From: Escallonia rubra
Lineage: Eukaryota > Streptophyta > Magnoliopsida > Escalloniales > Escalloniaceae
Reading direction: 5' to 3'
DNA: 64,000 nucleotides
Assembly (NCBI GenBank): GCA_033065855.1
Contig: JAVXUO010000576.1
Span: 1 to 64,000, forward strand
The translations under genes and the position numbers were made by a program. The notes beneath the pieces are model-generated. The model did not search any database. It had not been told where the DNA came from and saw only the letters and a program-made list of their open reading frames with translations. Positions 56,701 to 64,000 of the stretch are shown here, one piece after another (position 1 is the stretch's first letter; each line of letters opens with the position of its first letter).

Positions 56701-59700
56701 TTTTCGTGAACTCCACTTATTGTTTGACGAGTTCGTTGTTTGATAATGTGATTTCGAAACCTTTGATTTTGGTTTGATTTGTCCGATATTTGATAACGGT
56801 CATTTTGAGATTTTATTTTGGTGACTTTATGAGCCATGTCACAGTGTATGTGACTTATTTCCGACTTACCCACGTGGATTGAAACGTGGGCTAGCTCAGG
56901 GGAGTTGAGCTAGAGATCGCGATCTTACTTTCTGAACCGGCCTCATATGTCAGGAGTGACGTATGTGACCACTTTCTGAATGGCTCTCTAGTGTCTGTTT
57001 CGATAGTATCTGTTTCCGAACTCTGATATATTTTGGCATATGATATTCGGTCTGACATCTCTACTGTCTATTTTCGAACTCTGATATATTTTGGCATATG
57101 ATATTCGGTCTGACATATCTAGTGTCTATTTCCGTACTCTGATATATTTTGGCATACGATATTCGATCTGACATCTCTAGTGTCTACTTCCGAACTCTGA
57201 TATATTTTGGCATATGATATTCGGTCTGACATGTCTAGTGTCTATTTCTGTACTCTGATATAATTTGACAATTGAATTTGGTCTGACCTGAATTCAGTCG
57301 AAATTGGTGTGCCTTTGAAATATTGTCTGTTGAAACCTTTGTGTCTGTCTTTGTATTCAGAAGCGTTTTTGACATTCGAAATCTGGTTTGATTATCTGTT
57401 CCGTTAAAACAAATTTGGTGCTTCCGAAATTTTGTTTCTCTGTTATCTTTGGGTTCCGACTGATTGGTCCTTTGAGCGACCTTACTGAGCATTTGGCTCA
57501 TTCCCTTATTTTTTTTCCTTTCAGGAGGTTAGTAGGTGGGATTTCAGATTTGAAGGGCTAGCTGTGTGACCAAAGTTAGCTGCCTTATTTCAGAGTTAGT
57601 ATTGACATTTAAGTGTATTTAATTAGGACAAGTTGGTATTGTTTAGGTTTTGTTTTGAACTCCGTGTTGGAGTAAGTTTTTGGATTGTATAAAAGTTTTG
57701 AGCCCTACGACAGTTATTGATGTACTCTTGGAGTTATTAGTGAATGCTCTGATTGACCGTTTGGGATATTATGATATTTTAAGGTTTTCTGATTTCATTT
57801 GGGGGACTTTCGATATTGTTTCGTTTGGGTTTTTAGTGTATGCTCTGATTTACCAATTTGAAGTCTTCTGATAATTATGGAATTTTATATGATCTCTGTG
57901 TATTTCGGCATTAACGCTCCGTAAATAAATCCGGGGCGTTACAGATGGTATCAGAGCTTAGGTTTGAGATTATGTAGACTCCTAAGCCTAAGATATATGT
58001 GATTGGGATTAAACCTTGAAATGGTGGAATAAGTTTGGGGAATTTATTTCCTATTAGATTATAAGATTGAGATTTGAACAGTAATTTTGAACAGTAAATA
58101 TGAACAGTGTTTTGTGAACAGTGTTTTTGGAAAGCTTCGACTAAAAGTGAGTTTTAGTCGACTTAAAGTGTTTGATTCGACTAAAAGTGAGTTTTAGTCG
58201 ACTTAAAGTGTTTGATTCGACTAAAAGTGGGTTTTTAGTCGACTAAAAGTGAAATGAAAAAAAAAATAAAAAAAATTTCATTCGACTCAAAGTTTGTGTT
58301 TTAGTCGACTCAAAGTGTTTTATTCGAATGCAAACTTAAAATTTTTGTCCCTCTATATAAATAGTGTTCTATTTTCATTTCTAGCCTTTTTTGGGGTTCT
58401 TTGTTTCTTTTCTTCTCCTTTGTACGAGAGAGAGAGAGGAAGAGGAAGAGAAAGAGAGAGATTGGAGAAGATGGCTTGGAAAATTTGGAAGCTCTAAGGA
58501 GGAGCTTAAGGATTTGTGACTCTCAAGAGGCTTGATTAAGGTAAGGGTTTACTTCCGAAAATTTGAATCAGCGATGGACCAATCGCTCATGTGAGTCTTT
58601 AGTTTCTTTTTGGAAATCTGAACTTCTTCGAATTGAGTTAAGTGACGTTCTTTTCCCTTTGTTTTGACCATGGTTATGAATATCTCGTTGTCAATTCTAT
58701 GACTTGTGAAAATCAAATTCCGTCAGATTTGTTTGACCTCAGAATATTGACGTATTGATATCGTCGTTTCAGTGATTTATGATCGTTATTATTTTCGTGA
58801 ACTCCACTTATTGTTTGACGAGTTCGTTGTTTGATAATGTGATTTCGAAACCTTTGATTTTGGTTTGATTTGTCCGATATTTGATAACGGTCATTTTGAG
58901 ATTTTATTTTGGTGACTTTATGAGCCATGTCACAGTGTATGTGACTTATTTCCGACTTACCCACGTGGATTGAAACGTGGGCTAGCTCAGGGGAGTTGAG
59001 CTAGAGATCGCGATCTTACTTTCTGAACCGGCCTCATATGTCAGGAGTGACGTATGTGACCACTTTCTGAATGGCTCTCTAGTGTCTGTTTCGATAGTAT
59101 CTGTTTCCGAACTCTGATATATTTTGGCATATGATATTCGGTCTGACATCTCTACTGTCTATTTTCGAACTCTGATATATTTTGGCATATGATATTCGGT
59201 CTGACATATCTAGTGTCTATTTCCGTACTCTGATATATTTTGGCATACGATATTCGATCTGACATCTCTAGTGTCTACTTCCGAACTCTGATATATTTTG
59301 GCATATGATATTCGGTCTGACATGTCTAGTGTCTATTTCTGTACTCTGATATAATTTGACAATTGAATTTGGTCTGACCTGAATTCAGTCGAAATTGGTG
59401 TGCCTTTGAAATATTGTCTGTTGAAACCTTTGTGTCTGTCTTTGTATTCAGAAGCGTTTTTGACATTCGAAATCTGGTTTGATTATCTGTTCCGTTAAAA
59501 CAAATTTGGTGCTTCCGAAATTTTGTTTCTCTGTTATCTTTGGGTTCCGACTGATTGGTCCTTTGAGCGACCTTACTGAGCATTTGGCTCATTCCCTTAT
59601 TTTTTTTCCTTTCAGGAGGTTAGTAGGTGGGATTTCAGATTTGAAGGGCTAGCTGTGTGACCAAAGTTAGCTGCCTTATTTCAGAGTTAGTATTGACATT

Positions 59701-62700
59701 TAAGTGTATTTAATTAGGACAAGTTGGTATTGTTTAGGTTTTGTTTTGAACTCCGTGTTGGAGTAAGTTTTTGGATTGTATAAAAGTTTTGAGCCCTACG
59801 ACAGTTATTGATGTACTCTTGGAGTTATTAGTGAATGCTCTGATTGACCGTTTGGGATATTATGATATTTTAAGGTTTTCTGATTTCATTTGGGGGACTT
59901 TCGATATTGTTTCGTTTGGGTTTTTAGTGTATGCTCTGATTTACCAATTTGAAGTCTTCTGATAATTATGGAATTTTATATGATCTCTGTGTATTTCGGC
60001 ATTAACGCTCCGTAAATAAATCTGGGGCGTTACAGATGGTATCAGAGCTTAGGTTTGAGATTATGTAGACTCCTAAGCCTAAGATATATGTGATTGGGAT
60101 TAAACCTTGAAATGGTGGAATAAGTTTGGGGAATTTATTTCCTATTAGATTATAAGATTGAGATTTGAACAGTAATTTTGAACAGTAAATATGAACAGTG
60201 TTTTGTGAACAGTGTTTTTGGAAAGCTTCGACTAAAAGTGAGTTTTAGTCGACTTAAAGTGTTTGATTCGACTAAAAGTGGGTTTTTAGTCGACTAAAAG
60301 TGAAATGAAAAAAAAAATAAAAAAAATTTCATTCGACTCAAAGTTTGTGTTTTAGTCGACTCAAAGTGTGTTTTAGTCGACTCAAAGTGTTTTATTCGAA
60401 TGCAAACTTAAAATTTTTGTCCCTCTATATAAATAGTGTTCTATTTTCATTTCTAGCCTTTTTTGGGGTTCTTTGTTTCTTTTCTTCTCCTTTGTACGAG
60501 AGAGAGAGAGGAAGAGGAAGAGAAAGAGAGAGATTGGAGAAGATGGCTTGGAAAATTTGGAAGCTCTAAGGAGGAGCTTAAGGATTTGTGACTCTCAAGA
60601 GGCTTGATTAAGGTAAGGGTTTACTTCCGAAAATTTGAATCAGCGATGGACCAATCGCTCATGTGAGTCTTTAGTTTCTTTTTGGAAATCTGAACTTCTT
60701 CGAATTGAGTTAAGTGACGTTCTTTTCCCTTTGTTTTGACCATGGTTATGAATATCTCGTTGTCAATTCTATGACTTGTGAAAATCAAATTCCGTCAGAT
60801 TTGTTTGACCTCAGAATATTGACGTATTGATATCGTCGTTTCAGTGATTTATGATCGTTATTATTTTCGTGAACTCCACTTATTGTTTGACGAGTTCGTT
60901 GTTTGATAATGTGATTTCGAAACCTTTGATTTTGGTTTGATTTGTCCGATATTTGATAACGGTCATTTTGAGATTTTATTTTGGTGACTTTATGAGCCAT
61001 GTCACAGTGTATGTGACTTATTTCCGACTTACCCACGTGGATTGAAACGTGGGCTAGCTCAGGGGAGTTGAGCTAGAGATCGCGATCTTACTTTCTGAAC
61101 CGGCCTCATATGTCAGGAGTGACGTATGTGACCACTTTCTGAATGGCTCTCTAGTGTCTGTTTCGATAGTATCTGTTTCCGAACTCTGATATATTTTGGC
61201 ATATGATATTCGGTCTGACATCTCTACTGTCTATTTTCGAACTCTGATATATTTTGGCATATGATATTCGGTCTGACATATCTAGTGTCTATTTCCGTAC
61301 TCTGATATATTTTGGCATACGATATTCGATCTGACATCTCTAGTGTCTACTTCCGAACTCTGATATATTTTGGCATATGATATTCGGTCTGACATGTCTA
61401 GTGTCTATTTCTGTACTCTGATATAATTTGACAATTGAATTTGGTCTGACCTGAATTCAGTCGAAATTGGTGTGCCTTTGAAATATTGTCTGTTGAAACC
61501 TTTGTGTCTGTCTTTGTATTCAGAAGCGTTTTTGACATTCGAAATCTGGTTTGATTATCTGTTCCGTTAAAACAAATTTGGTGCTTCCGAAATTTTGTTT
61601 CTCTGTTATCTTTGGGTTCCGACTGATTGGTCCTTTGAGCGACCTTACTGAGCATTTGGCTCATTCCCTTATTTTTTTTCCTTTCAGGAGGTTAGTAGGT
61701 GGGATTTCAGATTTGAAGGGCTAGCTGTGTGACCAAAGTTAGCTGCCTTATTTCAGAGTTAGTATTGACATTTAAGTGTATTTAATTAGGACAAGTTGGT
61801 ATTGTTTAGGTTTTGTTTTGAACTCCGTGTTGGAGTAAGTTTTTGGATTGTATAAAAGTTTTGAGCCCTACGACAGTTATTGATGTACTCTTGGAGTTAT
61901 TAGTGAATGCTCTGATTGACCGTTTGGGATATTATGATATTTTAAGGTTTTCTGATTTCATTTGGGGGACTTTCGATATTGTTTCGTTTGGGTTTTTAGT
62001 GTATGCTCTGATTTACCAATTTGAAGTCTTCTGATAATTATGGAATTTTATATGATCTCTGTGTATTTCGGCATTAACGCTCCGTAAATAAATCTGGGGC
62101 GTTACAGATGGTATCAGAGCTTAGGTTTGAGATTATGTAGACTCCTAAGCCTAAGATATATGTGATTGGGATTAAACCTTGAAATGGTGGAATAAGTTTG
62201 GGGAATTTATTTCCTATTAGATTATAAGATTGAGATTTGAACAGTAATTTTGAACAGTAAATATGAACAGTGTTTTGTGAACAGTGTTTTTGGAAAGCTT
62301 CGACTAAAAGTGAGTTTTAGTCGACTTAAAGTGTTTGATTCGACTAAAAGTGGGTTTTTAGTCGACTAAAAGTGAAATGAAAAAAAAAATAAAAAAAATT
62401 TCATTCGACTCAAAGTTTGTGTTTTAGTCGACTCAAAGTGTGTTTTAGTCGACTCAAAGTGTTTTATTCGAATGCAAACTTAAAATTTTTGTCCCTCTAT
62501 ATAAATAGTGTTCTATTTTCATTTCTAGCCTTTTTTGGGGTTCTTTGTTTCTTTTCTTCTCCTTTGTACGAGAGAGAGAGAGGAAGAGGAAGAGAAAGAG
62601 AGAGATTGGAGAAGATGGCTTGGAAAATTTGGAAGCTCTAAGGAGGAGCTTAAGGATTTGTGACTCTCAAGAGGCTTGATTAAGGTAAGGGTTTACTTCC

Positions 62701-64000
62701 GAAAATTTGAATCAGCGATGGACCAATCGCTCATGTGAGTCTTTAGTTTCTTTTTGGAAATCTGAACTTCTTCGAATTGAGTTAAGTGACGTTCTTTTCC
62801 CTTTGTTTTGACCATGGTTATGAATATCTCGTTGTCAATTCTATGACTTGTGAAAATCAAATTCCGTCAGATTTGTTTGACCTCAGAATATTGACGTATT
62901 GATATCGTCGTTTCAGTGATTTATGATCGTTATTATTTTCGTGAACTCCACTTATTGTTTGACGAGTTCGTTGTTTGATAATGTGATTTCGAAACCTTTG
63001 ATTTTGGTTTGATTTGTCCGATATTTGATAACGGTCATTTTGAGATTTTATTTTGGTGACTTTATGAGCCATGTCACAGTGTATGTGACTTATTTCCGAC
63101 TTACCCACGTGGATTGAAACGTGGGCTAGCTCAGGGGAGTTGAGCTAGAGATCGCGATCTTACTTTCTGAACCGGCCTCATATGTCAGGAGTGACGTATG
63201 TGACCACTTTCTGAATGGCTCTCTAGTGTCTGTTTCGATAGTATCTGTTTCCGAACTCTGATATATTTTGGCATATGATATTCGGTCTGACATCTCTACT
63301 GTCTATTTTCGAACTCTGATATATTTTGGCATATGATATTCGGTCTGACATATCTAGTGTCTATTTCCGTACTCTGATATATTTTGGCATACGATATTCG
63401 ATCTGACATCTCTAGTGTCTACTTCCGAACTCTGATATATTTTGGCATATGATATTCGGTCTGACATGTCTAGTGTCTATTTCTGTACTCTGATATAATT
63501 TGACAATTGAATTTGGTCTGACCTGAATTCAGTCGAAATTGGTGTGCCTTTGAAATATTGTCTGTTGAAACCTTTGTGTCTGTCTTTGTATTCAGAAGCG
63601 TTTTTGACATTCGAAATCTGGTTTGATTATCTGTTCCGTTAAAACAAATTTGGTGCTTCCGAAATTTTGTTTCTCTGTTATCTTTGGGTTCCGACTGATT
63701 GGTCCTTTGAGCGACCTTACTGAGCATTTGGCTCATTCCCTTATTTTTTTTCCTTTCAGGAGGTTAGTAGGTGGGATTTCAGATTTGAAGGGCTAGCTGT
63801 GTGACCAAAGTTAGCTGCCTTATTTCAGAGTTAGTATTGACATTTAAGTGTATTTAATTAGGACAAGTTGGTATTGTTTAGGTTTTGTTTTGAACTCCGT
63901 GTTGGAGTAAGTTTTTGGATTGTATAAAAGTTTTGAGCCCTACGACAGTTATTGATGTACTCTTGGAGTTATTAGTGAATGCTCTGATTGACCGTTTGGG

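Larger units (their letters stand above)
51773..64000 (+). repeat. Head-to-tail array of LTR + PBS + leader units (about 2.07-2.13 kb)
   Basis: Primer-binding sites TGGTATCAGAGC recur at 53754, 55881, 57946, 60037 and 62109, giving periods of 2127, 2065, 2091 and 2072 bp. TATA boxes recur at 52054, 54197, 56263, 58354, 60426 and 62498. Each unit is the LTR without its first ~400 bp, plus about 130 bp beyond the LTR end. Six copies are visible, the last cut by the window edge. Copies 2-6 are almost identical and share variants absent from copy 1. Length changes come from gain or loss of AGTCGACT subrepeats and of one GTGATTTTGAACA segment. Confidence 0.95.

Noticed and set aside
53440..63736. 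Repeated open frames of 63, 83 and 88 codons in each array unit (e.g. 55615-55806, 54557-54808, 55170-55436) as a gene family
   Set aside because: They are identical because the units are identical, have no recognisable domain, lie on both strands within LTR sequence and overlap the tandem 58-bp subrepeats.
51773..64000. CRISPR-like or protein-coding repeat array
   Set aside because: Units are 2 kb, contain LTR landmarks (TATA, LTR end, PBS) and lack spacer-repeat organisation.

Overview
The window is nuclear DNA from a flowering plant, probably a eudicot. The evidence is spliced plant-type genes, parts of a PHO1-type phosphate exporter gene, and dense plant transposable elements (CACTA, LINE, Copia, Gypsy of the Tat type, Mutator-like, hAT and Helitron-like). 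There are no rRNA, tRNA, CRISPR or operon features. Almost everything is mobile DNA, much of it nested. All calls come from reading the sequence; no database search was run.

Layout. 1-14420: a decayed LINE split by a 13.2-kb CACTA element (545-13787, 3-bp target duplication CCT). The CACTA carries two spliced minus-strand genes, a TNP2-type transposase with one homopolymer frameshift and a 435-codon TNPA/Transposase_24-type gene that splices open throughout. It also holds a second fragment of the same sort of LINE. 14421-18900: intergenic DNA with microsatellites, a TIR element with GC-rich cargo (15788-16739) and an hAT-type non-autonomous element (16840-17847). 18907-28617: two PHO1-family pieces facing each other, an N-terminal SPX exon on + and nine EXS-domain exons on -. 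Between them lies a minus-strand Copia element (19150-25354), itself interrupted by a Mutator-like element with perfect 9-bp target duplications (22378-23687). 29918-41903: a probable non-autonomous Helitron containing a degenerate Tat-type Gypsy element (30962-40720) with an antisense extra ORF. 42439-47891: a gag-only Copia element with both LTRs. 48952-50283: a truncated hAT transposase. 51385-64000: one complete 2.37-kb LTR leading directly into a head-to-tail array of about 2.07-2.13-kb units. Each unit is most of that LTR plus its primer-binding site and about 130 bp of leader. The array runs off the window end.

The only host-gene material recognised is the PHO1 family. Its EXS part lacks SPX exons in this window and has a one-base frameshift near the C-terminus. 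The most unusual structure is the LTR/PBS tandem array, a young retrotransposon-derived satellite. Every complete unit keeps a TATA box, a block of AGTCGACT palindromes and a good pair of splice-site-like sequences.
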